Part shown: piece by piece, positions 33,931-45,865 of the stretch
Layout of the letters: each line of letters opens with the position of its first letter
How positions within the stretch are numbered: the stretch's first letter is position 1
Assembly (NCBI GenBank): GCA_029990175.1
Contig: JARKIP010000010.1
Span: 41,410,001 to 41,474,000, forward strand
DNA length: 64,000 nt
Direction: 5' to 3'
Source of the DNA: Petunia secreta
Lineage: Eukaryota; Streptophyta; Magnoliopsida; Solanales; Solanaceae
Made by a program: the position numbers and the translations under genes
Notes under the pieces: generated by a model
Seen by the model: the letters and a program-made list of their open reading frames with translations, nothing else
Told to the model about the DNA's origin: nothing
Databases searched by the model: none

Positions 33931-35098
33931 TGAACTTGCACAAATCAAGACAAGAAAAATGTTAAGGTTAGAAATCACCTCAAGAACTCCCTTAATTTTG
34001 TTGGGTGGTGCTCAGGTCCACTCAATTTGTAGGTTCGGTCTCTCAAGAACTTGTAACCAATGGCTTCATCGGATTGATCAATATCTTCTAAGATCCTTCG
34101 AGTTCGACAAGATTTACTGTCTCTTCAAGAAGAGTGAATTGATGTTCGACTCGATGAAACGAATGCCCTTTAACTGCGCACGAGAGGCCTAAGAAAAATC
34201 TGCGAAATTTTGGACTTCGGTCACCCCACGTACGAGTTCCTATAAGTTCAAAAAAATTAGTAGGACCTCGAGTAGAGAAGTTACTCCATAGTTCTACTAA
34301 CGAGATTTAACGACCATGATGAAAATAAGATAACCTAGGATAATCTACCCTCCGTTTCGTCTTTTGGAAACCTCGGACATGACACCCTTGTACGGACAAA
34401 AGTGGTCCCCCATTAGTACGGATTAGGATTTAACCTTATCCACATTCTTCTATTCTACCGACAAATTTTCACCTGGGTTTTAGCAATGGCGCTTTACCCC
34501 TTTTTCTTCAATGGAACAATAAATCTTTGCTCTGGTGTACGGATACCTTTAAACTTTTGTTCACAGTCCGCCAATCAACGAGACTTGATTCAAGGTCACT
34601 TCTCTATTAAACCTTTAACAATGAACAGAGGAAACTTAAGACCCAAACCAAGCTAAGAACAGCTTCAACTTCATCTGTACACTATTAAAGCGTAACAAGT
34701 TTCCGGCGAACGGACGGTGGCTAAACAACAAAACTTCGAATTTTAAGTACAAAAGTCAACCCAAATCAAACACCAACCACCAGTTTCAACATCAAACACT
34801 CAAAATCCAACTAGGATTTTTACAACATTACCACCAATCTTCGGGACAATCCAAAGACCTCGTGAAACACTTGTCGTCAAACAGTGTACGACAGGTGCTT
34901 TTTCGATTCACAAAATGATGGTGAACAAGAATCTGTGGTTGTTTACAGTCAAACAAAATTTTTGGTTTTTTTTTTTTTTTTGTAAAAAGAACAACAACAA
35001 TAACAACAAGAAGACAACACGGAAACAAAGACAGAATCACATGAAATGTAAATATAACGTAAAATAGGATCGGGGTTGTAAGAACAAGCCCAAATCGT
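33931..35098 (-). other. Leader between gypsy 5' LTR and gag
   Basis: This 1.1-kb stretch lies between the primer site at 35099 and the gag start at 33930 and is likely the element's untranslated leader. A T run is at 34965-34982. No protein is recognised. Confidence 0.5.
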
Positions 35099-35110
35099 GC
35101 TCTGATGCCA
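35099..35110 (-). promoter_or_regulatory. Primer binding site of gypsy element with gag at 32680-33930
   Basis: Minus-strand TGGCATCAGAGC, one mismatch from the Met-tRNA type TGGTATCAGAGC, three bases after the LTR edge. Confidence 0.75.
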
Positions 35111-35113
35111 AGA

Positions 35114-35845
35114 TGGTGCAATCTAACTTGGAGAAGCTTAGCAACCGGACATAGACAACAACGGAAAAGTAAAGGATAAAAGCTAGAGACAGCTTGTCTT
35201 GCTTGAACGGCACCAAGGAACTAATCTTGGTACATTTTGAGTAGAAGAGAAGAGCACCTAAACTATGCAACGATCCTCATGAGAACAATGCCTCATGCAA
35301 ATTGAATAATCAAAGAGAAATTGTTCAATCGGAGTTCACTGAAAGCCACAAGTTTCAAAGTATCTCATATCTGGGTTTCTCACATCTGAGACAAAATAGA
35401 CATAGCTCTCGGCTACTCTAATTCATTCAATATCAAAATCAAGATGTCTTACAAATAAAATACTAAAAGGGTTTATATAGATAACCCCAAGGGTAATTTA
35501 GTAAAATGGTCACAGGCGACCAATAAAAATAAGCCACGCAGGGCTGAAGTGATGCGCTCGGACGCTCTTGACTTGTGTTTGGTCGCTCAGCCTCGGCATA
35601 ATGAAAACAGATGCTCTCTCGCCTCGGGCACACTTGTAGCCCCTCAGTCACTCAACGATCGGTGTCAATGATCAGTATTCGGTCACTTCCATCCTTGAGC
35701 TCGAGCTTGTAGATGTAGCTTTCATGTCTCGAGCTCAGCCACTCAGCTTTTGAACGGTTGCTTTCTTCCGGCCACGCCAGCAGGATGTGAACATCATGCA
35801 AAAGCTTGGCTTGGTTTCATGTCACTTGCCTCGATGGGTGGAACA
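35114..35845 (-). repeat. Gypsy 5' LTR (about 0.73 kb)
   Basis: The inner edge is fixed by the primer site (LTR ends GATTGCACCA on the minus strand). The outer edge TGTTCCACCC is the best TG start but has no partner LTR to confirm it. A TATA box, minus-strand TATATAAA, is at 35472-35479. The 3' LTR was not found. Confidence 0.55.
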
Positions 35846-36291
35846 CTTGATCAGCATGGACACGGTCTGGATCCGTTTTATAGGATCGATTTGTTAAAAA
35901 TATGGTTTGTTTTCTACAATTTCAAAAGGGTTTTAGGGGTTTTTAATTTTGAGGGATTGGGTTATGGTTTTGTGTTGGTACTATTGAGTTGTGGTCCCAA
36001 TTTTTGTTTGCATGTGTTAACTTTAGTACATGGGTAAGTGGGATTGCATATGGGTATGTGGGTCTTTAGTGTTTTTTAACTAAAGCCTATGACTTTCTTT
36101 ATTGATGGAGACCCTTAATGGAGTTATTCTAATGTGTATGTGGTCCCCACTAAACACTACATTTTCTATGTCTATAACTGGTTTTAGGGTTATGTTTTAC
36201 TAGTAGTTTAGGTCCATAACTGGTTTTAGGGTTTCACTTTACGATCATTTATAACTGATTGTCTTTTGTTTACTTTTATAGATTATGAAAC
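35846..36291. other. Unassigned DNA upstream of MULE transposase
   Basis: T-rich and G/T-rich sequence without a recognised protein. It would hold the MULE promoter and left terminal inverted repeat, but I could not identify the repeat. Confidence 0.4.
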
Positions 36292-39200
36292 ATGGTGTTA
36301 GTGGATTTGATTTTCCATTATGGAGGTGACTGGATAAGAACTCCAGAGGTGGTATATTTAAGAAGGCAGTCCATAGATGAGCTTCACTGCTGGAAAGCGT
36401 ATGAATATGATAACTTGTCTTACGTTGATATGGTTAATGAGTACACTAATCATTTAGGGTATGTAGGAGTTCAAAAACTATTGGTAACTGCACCTTCTGG
36501 AAAATATTATGAACTTGAAGGGGATCATGCTATTAGAACTTTGCTTGACGTGATTTGTGATCAATTTAGATTGTCAACTTATATATTGTAGAAGAATGTG
36601 AGCCCCCTATTTATGTTCCTAGTATTAGACCTCACACTGAATTATACTCTATGGACTTTCCCACTGTTTGCACTGAGCAAAGCTGTGGTGAAGACGATGA
36701 CTGGCCAGTTGAATCTGATTCTCCTTCAGATTCAGATGCTCAAGTTTTAGAAGCATATGCAGGTAAGAAAAAAAAGTACATAATTGAAATTTTAAATTAG
36801 TATAAGGTGTTGCACAAGTCCATGACTTTCAAAGATATAGCTGAAGCAAGGAAAGTCATGAACTTGTATGCACTTACCAATGGGTATGGGTTGTTTCTTG
36901 TTAAGAGTGATATGAAAAGGGTCAGATATAAATGTTTAGTTGGCTGCCCCTTCAAATGTTTAATTTTAAGGGATGGTAGAAATGTTGGGGTTAGAATTAA
37001 ATCATTGAATGATGAACATGAATGTGAATCTGCATATAAAAACTATTGGGTTGACCATAACACAGTTGCTGAATTTTTCAAAAAGAAACTGCAAGAGGAC
37101 CCTAAGTTTAAGGTGAGAGAGATGAGAGATGAGAGATGAAATGCATGTTAGGTTAGAATTGAATGCTCATAACTCAAAATGTAAAAGGGCCAATAAACTG
37201 ATCCTAGAGAAACTAGAGGGTAGTTTTACTGATGGGTATAAAAAGTTGGAGGCATATGCAAATTAATTGAAGTACAACAATTCTGGTAGTGATGTTATTA
37301 TTAATATCTCAAAAGATGCCTTTCCTGAAGGGAAGAGGAAGTTTCTGAGGATGTATATATGCTTTCATGCATTAAAAATGGGCTTTAAGGGAGGATTGAG
37401 ACCCTTTATTGGTCTGGATGGTAGTTTTCTGAGAGGCAAAGCTAGAACACAAGTGTTAGTGGTTGTGGGTCAAGATGCAATGAACCAACTTTATCCTATT
37501 GCTTGGGCAATAGTGGATAAAGAAACAAAAGATACCCTGAGCTGGTTCTTGGGCCGGTTGCAACATTTATTAGAGCTCAACTTGGGAGATGGCTTCACAT
37601 TTATTTATGATATGCAGAAGGTATTTTCCTACTATTTATGTACTGTTATTATGTACTATTTTACTGCTTGATTTAATTTTTTGTTGAATTCTTGAATGTG
37701 GGTATGCGTGAGGCATTAAAGGATGTCCTTCCAAATGCAAGGCAGAAGTATTGTTAATCTGTTTGTTCACATGAACACATTTTGTTCATGTTGTTCAACT
37801 CTTTATGTACTATAATCTGTTTGTTATGCATAGGTTTTTTGTTAAACACATAGAGTCTAATTGTTTAAAGACAAGAAATGAGGGTTTGGTTAAGAAGTAT
37901 CTATGGTGGTCAACATGTGCTAGTTATAAATAGGACTTTACTGATAAGTTGGAGAAAATTGGAGAGTTGGATGAGGATGCAGCAAGATCTTTGGTGTCAT
38001 ATCCTTAAGCCTGTTGAGCTAGACCTTTCTTTAACACGACTTGTAAGAACTAGCTAGTCAATTATAACCATACTGAATCATTTAATGGTTGGATCTTGGA
38101 AGCTAGGTATAAGCTTATCATATAGATGCTAGAAGATATTAGGGTAATAGTTATGGACTTGTTGAGGGTGACCGAAGCTAAAGTGTCAACCTAGGGAGTG
38201 CATGATCACAGTCCTCATGCCATGAAGCTGTACGGTGAAAATACGAAGATTGGGCAGAGATGTAAAGTGGTTTTTAATAGTGATGATGGGTATGAGGTTA
38301 CAGAAGGTAGAGACAGGCACGCTGCCAGTATTGATATGAAGAAGTGTACTTGCAGGCAATGGGATCTTATTGGTATTCCATGTCCTCATGCCATTAAGGC
38401 CTTATTATATACTAAAACTAATCCTGTAAGTGAGATCTATTGGTGGTATAGCAAGGAGGCATATCTGCTAACTTATAAGCATAAGTACAGCCTATTAAGG
38501 GAGAGAGGTTCTGGAAGATAGAGCCATCACAAGTAATGGAACCACTTCATTATGTGAATATAGCTAGAAGCCCTACGGTGAAAAGAGTGAGACAAAAAAA
38601 TGAGGCAATTATGAGGCAAGAAGGGTGGGCAGCTTCAAGGAAGGAGAGAGTCATGACATGTACAACCTCTGGGGAGCCTAGACAAAGTGCTAGAGGTTGT
38701 CACAAGGTAACTTATCTAACCCTTATTAATTGTCTTGTATCTTGTTTTTTTTTGTCTTAACTCAAGTTTTTTTTTATGGCAGCATACTAAGGGTAAGAAG
38801 GCAGGTAGGTGCAAGAGAAAGAGAGCAAGAACTCTAAGTGATGATCATAGTAAGGATGATGGCCCCATATCACCCCCTGCTGCAACTATACCAAGATCAC
38901 CCCTACTGCAGATAACCAAGTGAGGAAGACTTCCATTTTTCTGTACCTGTGCCAAGCCAATTTAGCCATTTTTCTTCAATCTACTTTTTTATTATGCCAA
39001 CTCCATCTATTGTAAAAAACCAAGCCAGCACAAGTTCCTTTAAGCATATTGGCATTAGCAAAAGCTGTGTTAGTCAGCAGCAGTCCATCGAACAACAATC
39101 CAGTCAGAATTTTGATCCAGACTTTGAGATTACTGATATTGGAGTCGAGGCAGATCCAAATTTAAGGCCTTCAACATTCTCTGAGGCAAAAACTAGACTC

Positions 39201-39410
39201 CAGGAGAGGGAAATGCCACAAGAAGTAGCTACCACAAGGAAAATTGGCTTTGTGGGTGATTCTACTGGTGTGATTTAACCAACAGGCCTTCCATATTCTT
39301 CAAAGAAACTCACTTGGATGGGGAAATCTGCAATGACTAACAGTCAGCTGGAGAGGTGAAAATTGACCAAGCTTAGGTAAAAGAAGCTCAATGGCAAGGA
39401 GTAGACTGAT
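36292..39410 (+). pseudogene. MuDR/MULE transposase, degenerate
   Basis: Domains follow plant MULE order. The N-terminal PB1-like part is 36292-36590 (DLIFHYGGDWIRTPEV, LLVTAPSGKYYELEGD). After a frame change an acidic linker ends at about 36762 before GTAAG. The MuDR domain is at 36807-37139 (MTFKDIAEARKVMNLYALTN, CLVGCPFKC). The MULE catalytic domain at 37267-37671 has FIGLDGSFLRGKA for the first Asp; the second block reads FIYDMQKV where FISDxQKG is usual. A damaged LWW...ESFNGWILEAR part is at 37860-38120. The SWIM zinc finger is at 38325-38400 (CTCRQWDLIGIPCPHAIKAL). A basic tail lies at 38536-38920. Stops and frameshifts make it inactive. Confidence 0.88.
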
Positions 39411-40001
39411 GTTTTTTGAATTTGTCTTAGTGTCTCTTTTGTTTTGTCAAACTATTGACTCCTCGAATTTGGCTTAGTATCTGTTGTTTTTTCAAAACTA
39501 GTTATGTGTTTATGCTGTTTTTAATTGGTGTTGTCCAAACTGGTTGAACCTATGATGGTTAGTTCTGATGCTATTTTGGAGTTTCTCTTGTTTTGTGACC
39601 CTGAAAATATATAATGGCTATGGTATTCTATAAGTTTTTCAGTTTATTTAAGTTTGTTGTTTCATGTTTAAGCATTGTTCATAAATTAAGTTCTGTCTCC
39701 TATTTAAGCTTTGTTCTTAAATTGGTTTTTACTATTGCCAAACTGGTTGTTGATTTAGCTTAATGTCTCTTGTTTAAGATTTGATGTTCATGAATCCAGA
39801 TGACCTACGAATAAAATAAGGTAAATAAAATGACTTACTAAAGCTCAAACGGATGCCATGTTCATAAATTACATAAAACTAACACATACAGCTAACTTAA
39901 CACTAAAATTTGATGTCATATTCATAAATTACATAAAGACTTAACAAATAGAACTAAATAAACACTACAATTTGATGCATTAGTCTTACATTACAAATGC
40001 A
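39411..40001. other. Intergenic stretch between convergent MULE genes
   Basis: AT-rich DNA between the 3' ends of the transposase and the GRF gene. Short repeats of TTAAGCTTTGTT and CATAAATTACATAAA are visible; no coding signal is. Confidence 0.45.
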
Positions 40002-40587
40002 TTAGTTAAGCATTGTTGCTTCTATAAAACCAATAAATAATGCCCATGAAATTCTAACCAAGGTCTTCATCTTCCCGAACTTTTCTTGCAATTTGATGCC
40101 TTTGTTCACCTCGGCATTTTTCATATTCTCCAAGATGTGAACTTTTCTTTCAAACTCTCTACTTTAGCCTTATAATTATCCAAGGATGACAATTTTTAGC
40201 TCTATTCACTAATTGATTATGTACACCTTCCAAAAGATTTATTTTTTTCTTCATGTTGTCCCTGTCAAACTTAAGACCATCTAAGAAAGACTTCGACTAT
40301 CTGATGACAACAACAGCTCTTTTCGAAAATATCTCCTCTTCCCATTCAAAGTAACCACATGAATCCCACTGTCAAACAAACCCAACAACTAAATAAGGGC
40401 TTGAATTGTTAAAGTAACCGAAAATAATTAACAACCTTATTTATAACCAAAAAATTACTTTACTTACCCCAACTCTAGGACACCTCCAAAATCTCTTCCC
40501 CGCGTTATCATGGGTCCAAGTTGTGAATCTGTTGGAATAGGCACCACAGCGGCACCTCCTTGTCGATGAGCAGCTGCCTTGACACAT
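40002..40587 (-). pseudogene. GRF zinc-finger, coiled-coil protein, two exons, degenerate
   Basis: Minus-strand exon 1, 40587-40468, is open for 40 codons: CSSTRRCRCGAYSNRFTTW then NAGKRFWRCPRVG, the C-x-C...GRxF-W-x-C pattern of a GRF zinc finger. It ends at a strong donor GTAAGTAA. Exon 2 starts after TTTGACAG near 40372 with WDSCGYFEWEEEIFSKRAVV, which completes the finger, then a Lys-rich coiled coil (NMKKKINLLEGVHNQLVN) with stops and frameshifts. A short hydrophobic end, TLVRISWALFIGFIEATML, is read in another frame before TAA at 40002. Such small GRF proteins with a C-terminal hydrophobic segment are common near plant MULEs; their role is not established. Confidence 0.7.
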
Positions 40588-41157
40588 GGAATAAGCTTAA
40601 AAATGTTACCTTTAACTCAAATGTGAATTTTTGGATGAGAGGGAGATGATTTCTCTAAGAATCCTAATTATAGTTGGAGCCCTAATTTTGTGAATTGGGC
40701 ATAGGGAAAAGAAGAAGGAGACATATACACTTATTTATTTGATGTAAAGAAAAATACAAAATAAAGTATATATACATGGCAATCCAATTGCCATCATATC
40801 TTCTAAAAACAACACCTGCTCCTCCCAGCCTAGTATGCAGGAGGTACTTACTATGGGTGTGACACTAAAAATCTCAAAGAGAGAGATAAAGACTCGTTTT
40901 GATAAGCCCCATATATATTTGTAAGATCCTTTATGCGGGGTTCCCTTTTGATATGATAACGATTTTGTTGGACCGGCACATTATGGTAAGTGGTGGCTCT
41001 AAGGTGTTGAATTCCATATTTAGGTTGAAGACAGTCCCTTCATTACAAAGTTTTGAATTTTGGGTTTATAAAATTCTCATGTACTCATATGAAAATCCAA
41101 TTTTGACTTTTTCGTTGCTACTAAATACACTGAAATAATCGTCATCAATTTAAAACT
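40588..41157. other. Unassigned DNA between GRF gene and gypsy D
   Basis: It may contain the right end of the MULE, but no inverted repeat was identified. No protein is recognised. Confidence 0.4.
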
Positions 41158-41162
41158 GCTAA

Positions 41163-42612
41163 TAAAACGACCTCGGTCAATCGTTGCAGAATTTAGGACA
41201 CCGATTGACGTGCCGATAATTTTAAAATATTCGTAAGGTCTATTAAGACCGGTCTGTAAAATTTGAGCTAAATCAGACTTTGTTTGGTAGGTATCGGAAG
41301 AAGGTATCAGTTTTCATTGTCGGTAAATATTAAAAAGAGATTTTCGAGCTCGATTTCGGCGAATGAGCTTCGATTCAAAATCCTAAAGCACCGTTAGGGT
41401 CGTATGATTATTTTTGACCTATATGAATTTTCGGAAGTGAATTTCGAGGTCGTTCGAATAGTTTCCGCTAAAATGTCTAAAGTTAAAGAATTTGATCTTT
41501 TCCATTTAATTCGTATCTTGAGTTTCGGGAGCCCGATTTGAGATCTGTCTTAATAAGTACGCCACATAAATTTTTTATAACTTGCTTGAGAAATTTGGAA
41601 TTATTTCAAATTTTATAGGGTTCCGTTTTAGTTGTCGTCACGAAAACGAAAAGAAAAGAAAATTTAATAAAAGAAAAGAAAGAAAAAGGGAAAAAGGAAA
41701 AGAAAGAAATGGCAAGGTGTGGATCCTTAGCTTACAAACTAGAAAAAGAAACATCAACAAAACGAAATAGAAAGAAAACGAGACGACTGAGTGAAAGAGA
41801 AAAATACTAGAAAATGAGAAAAGAAAGGAAAAGGAAAAGGAAATAGTAGAATTTTTGCCCCGAAATATCTAGGTAATGATGTTAATTCATTATTTTAGTT
41901 TATTATGTGTGTTTGAATATATTTTTATGGTAGAAATTAGGATATTAGACATCGTTCTAATAAGTTAAATTGATAGTTTAAAGGGTAATTGGACCCCAAT
42001 AATGAAATTGATTATATATTCGTACTGAGCGAGTTATGGGAAATCCATAAATGTAATTTATTTAGGGTTTGGTTATGTGACTTTGAACCCTGTACATAGG
42101 CCTAGCCTGCGTATTGCGTATGCGAATAGGGTATCAGGTTCCTAACCGGATTGCCCTAAGATGTAGAGAATTAAACCTTTAGCTTAATTTGATATATTTT
42201 ATGCTTATTAGCAGGATCGTTTGGCAATGAATTCAAACGAAAAAGCGGTTGTTGAGTAGTAGTGGAACGAGGTAAGTGTTTCTATCCATTTCTTTGGAGG
42301 CCTTTGGCCTGGCAGATAATCTACTACGTGTTCCTTACGTGTGTAGCTGCCAATAGGCGTACTCATTACGCCTTAGCTTTGGATTTACATTGTATATTTT
42401 ATGTTATGTCCTGTTATTGGTATTGCATTGAGGATCTGAGCATTGTACTCTGGCTGTGAGTTGGCATATACTTCCCGGTTGTCGATGATAGTCTCGAGCC
42501 GGTGAAGGTTTATTATTGCATCATATTGAGGGTAGGAGGATTCCGCTCAATTGCATCATGTTGCATTCATATGCATTATGTTGCATTCATCCCATTTTAT
42601 TGCACCGCATGC
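41163..42612 (+). repeat. Truncated 5' LTR of gypsy D
   Basis: It aligns with 42684-44090 of the second LTR, then stops after a single GGAGGATTCCGC unit and a short piece of the following part. Its R/U5 end is lost. Confidence 0.82.
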
Positions 42613-42683
42613 TGACTATTGTGTGAATTTTTCTTTAGACTCAAGCTCGTTTGAGGACGAACGAGGGTCTAAGTATAGGGGAA
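42613..42683 (+). promoter_or_regulatory. Remaining 3' interior and polypurine tract of gypsy D
   Basis: The bases GTGTGAATTTTTCTTTAGAC and ACGAACGAGGGTCTAAGTA match the end of the E interior. The tract GTATAGGGGAA precedes the LTR. Confidence 0.7.
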
Positions 42684-45378
42684 CGAAACGACCTCGGTCA
42701 TTCGTTTCAGAAGTTAGGACGCTGATTGGTGTGCCGATAATTTTAAAATATTTGTAAGGTCCATTAGGACCTGTCTGTAAATTTTGAGCTAAATCGGACT
42801 TCGTTTGATAGGTATTGGAAGAAAGTATCAGTTTTCATTGTCGGTAAATTTTAAAAAGAGATTTTCGAGCTCGATTTCGGCGAATAAGCTCCGACTCAAA
42901 ATCTGAAAGCGCCGTTAGGGTCGTATGATTATTTTTGACCTATATGAATTTTCGGAAGTGAATTTTGAGGTCGTTCGTATAGTTTCCGCTAAAATTCCGA
43001 AGGTTAAAGAATTTGATCTTTTCCATTTTAATTCGTATCTTGAGTTTCGAGAATTCGATTTGAGATCCGTCTTAGCAAGTACGTTACATAAATTTTTGTA
43101 TAACTTGCTCGAGAAATTTAGAATTATTTTGAATTTAGTAGGGTTCCGTTTTAATTGTCGTCATAAAAACGAAATGAAAAGAAAATTTAATAAAGGAAAA
43201 GAAAGAAAAGGTAAAAAGGAAAAGAAAGAAATGGCAAGGCGGCGGGTCCTTAGCTTACGAACTAAAAAAGAAACATCAACAAAACAAAATAGAAAGAAAA
43301 CGAGATGACGGAGTGAAAGATAAAAATACCATAAAATGAGGAAAAAAAGGATAAGGAACAAGAAAATAGTAGAATTTTTACCCCGAAATATCCAGGTAAT
43401 GATGTTAATTCATTATTTCAGTTTATTACGTGTGTTCGAATATATTGTTACGGTAGAAATTGGGATAGTAGACATTTTTCTAATAAGTTAAATTTATACT
43501 TTAAAGGGTAATTGGACCCTGATGATGAAATTTATTATATATTCGTACTCAGCGAGTTATGGGCAACCCATAAATGTAATTTATTTAGAATTTGGTTATG
43601 TGACTTTGAACCCTGAATATAGGTCTGGCCTGCGTATTGCGTATGCGAATAGGGTATCAGGTTCCTAACCGAATTACCTTAAGAAGTAGGGAATGAAGCC
43701 TTTAGCTTAATTTGATATATTTTCTGCATATTGAATAAGCAGGATCGTTTGGCAATGAATCCAAAGGACAAAGCGATTGTTGAGTAGCAGTGGAACGAGG
43801 TAAGTGTTTCTATCCATTTCTTTGGAGGCCCTTGGCCTTGCGGATAATCTACCACGTGTTCCTTACGTGTGTAGCTGCCAATAGGCGTACTCATTACACC
43901 ATAGCTTTGGATTTACATTGTATATTTTATGTTATGTCCTGTTGTTGGTATTGCATTGAGGATTTGAGTATTGTACTCTGGCTGTGAGTTGGCATATACT
44001 TCCTGGCTGTCAATGAGAGTCTCGCGCCGGTGAAGGGTTATTATTGCATCATATTGAGGGTAGGAGGATTCCGCCATAGGAGTAGGAAGATTCCGCTCCA
44101 TCGCATCATATTAAGGGTAGGAGGATTCCGCCCTAGGAGCAGGAGGATTCCGCTCCATTGCATCATATTGAGTGTAGGAGGATTCCGCCCTAAGAGCAGG
44201 AGGATTCCGCTCCATTGCATCATATTGAGTGTAGGAGGATTCCGCCCTAAGAGTAGGAGGATTCCGCTCCATTGCATCATATTGATGGTAGGAGGATTCC
44301 GCCCTAAGAGCAGGAGGATTCGGCTCCATTGCATCATATTGAGGGTAGGAGGATTCTGCCATAGGAGCAGGAGGATTCCGCTCCATTGCATCATATTTGA
44401 GGGTAGGAGGATTCCGCCCTAGGAGCAAGAGGATTCCGCTCCATTGCATCATATTGAGGGTAGGAAGATTCCACCCTAGGAGCAGGAGGATTTTGCTCCT
44501 TGCATCGTATTGAGGGTAGGAGGATTCCGCCCTGAAGCAGGACGATTCCGCTCCATCTATTTGACACATGTGACTACATTGCATCATACAGTATTCATTC
44601 CATTTCATTGCACGCCGCAATAGTATAAATATATAGATCGGGTTGCAAGCCACAACATTATGAGTATATGGATCGGGTTGCACGCCGCAATAATATTCAC
44701 ATATAATAAGATGTATTTTTGATTGGTGATATGTTCGGAATACCTATATGTCCTGCCTATCTTATGTCCCTAGTTGTTTATGATTTTATGGTTTCATACG
44801 TGTTTCTAATTATTATCTGGCACTGCCTTTTTATAATTTAAATAAGAGGAATTTGGTTTATCTGTTTCTTTTCTCCCTGGCTAGCTACCCTATTCTTTGA
44901 CGTGGCTAGTCTACCCCACTTATTGAGTCTTTTTGACTCGCCTTTGTTTGTTGTTTGTTTCTTGTCTATTTATTTCGTTTCGGCAGGTTCGCTCCAGGAT
45001 TGAGTTCGCCATATTGTTCAGGAGCGTAGATGACTTCAGCTGTCAGGATGAGCCAACTTTTATTCCGGACTGCCACTAGTTTATTGTTTATTATTTCAGT
45101 TGCATTTTGCTTCCTTCAGGAGGTATCTGTCTTCTTATGTACTCTTAGATGTCTAGTCTTGATAGCCCTAAACCTAGTATGTTGGGTACTCAGCTTTAAT
45201 TTCGTTTGTACAGCTTAGAGGTATCAGTATGTCTGTGTTTTTTTTTTTCTAAGTCTTGTTCTTATTTATGAATTGAGTTATATTTATTTTTCTAATTTAA
45301 TTGGTAAGAGTTCGCCCGACGGGTCTAGGGAAGGATGTCGGGTGCCCGCACGGTCTAGCCGGATTCCGGGTCGTGTCA
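42684..45378 (+). repeat. 3' LTR of gypsy D (about 2.7 kb)
   Basis: It ends GGGTCGTGTCA like the E LTR. It holds a nine-unit tandem array at 44043-44560. Confidence 0.85.
44043..44560 (+). repeat. 57-bp tandem array in gypsy D LTR
   Basis: About nine units contain GGTAGGAGGATTCCGCC and GCTCCATTGCATCATATTGA. The period, 57 bases, is a multiple of three, which creates long false open frames on both strands. A pair of 36-bp GATCGGGTTGCACGCCGCAA units follows at 44615-44700. Confidence 0.92.
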
Positions 45379-45689
45379 GCCAAGGTTTGGACATGTGCTC
45401 TGTTTCTTTCCTAAAACATCTTTTTTTCTTTTTGAATTTTTTTTTTTTTATAAAAGATGCATCTATTTGTTATATTTATCTACCCACCAGAATCATTTGG
45501 TAGTTTCCACTTCCATTATGTTTGATTTTATGACTGTCACAATATAATTTGCATGTACAAGGGCAAACGCCGACACCATTTGACTAACATACTGAATACA
45601 CATATGAACAATATGCAAAATAAAAATGATGTATAGATAATATAAAATGGCATTACTTATCAATTGTCTGCACTTCGTCTAGTAAGCAG

Positions 45690-45865
45690 TACTAATATAT
45701 ATCGATACCGTTATGTTTATTAAAATCGATATATCGGTACGGTAGCGGTAAACATGTATTACTAATGTTACTGAATCGATAATCTTATTAGTATTTAAAG
45801 ACATCATTATCGAACCAATATACCGATATATCGATACCGTAATGTTTATCAATATCGATCGGGGC
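45690..45865. repeat. Direct and inverted ATATATCGATACCG repeats
   Basis: CGATATATCGATACCGT and close forms occur at about 45702, 45730 (inverted, CGATATATCGGTACGG) and 45825, each near ATGTTTAT. The strand could fold into an AT-rich hairpin. Origin is unknown. Confidence 0.6.

Larger units (their letters stand above)
41163..45378 (+). mobile_element. Gypsy element D, internally deleted (LTR-LTR form)
   Basis: A partial LTR (41163 to about 42612) is joined to about 70 bases of 3' interior with a polypurine tract and then a full LTR (42684-45378). The flanks GCTAA (41158-41162) and GCCAA (45379-45383) are a likely target duplication with one change. All coding sequence is gone. The LTR family is the same as in gypsy E. 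LTR starts are TAAAACGACC and CGAAACGACC against TGAAACGACC in E. Confidence 0.85.

Noticed and set aside
33930..33978. Upstream start of the gag reading frame (MISNLN...)
   Set aside because: The conserved-looking start MAGNGEK at 33930 fits better; the upstream residues are probably leader.
35846..41157. Terminal inverted repeats of the MULE
   Set aside because: I looked at both flanks and found no convincing long inverted pair or 8-10-bp duplication by eye.
44030..44683. Long open frames on both strands with repeated GGFRPKSRRIPLH-like or LLLLGRNPPTLN-like peptides
   Set aside because: They are made by a 57-bp tandem array whose period is a multiple of three; stop-free frames on both strands are expected and no coding signal is present.
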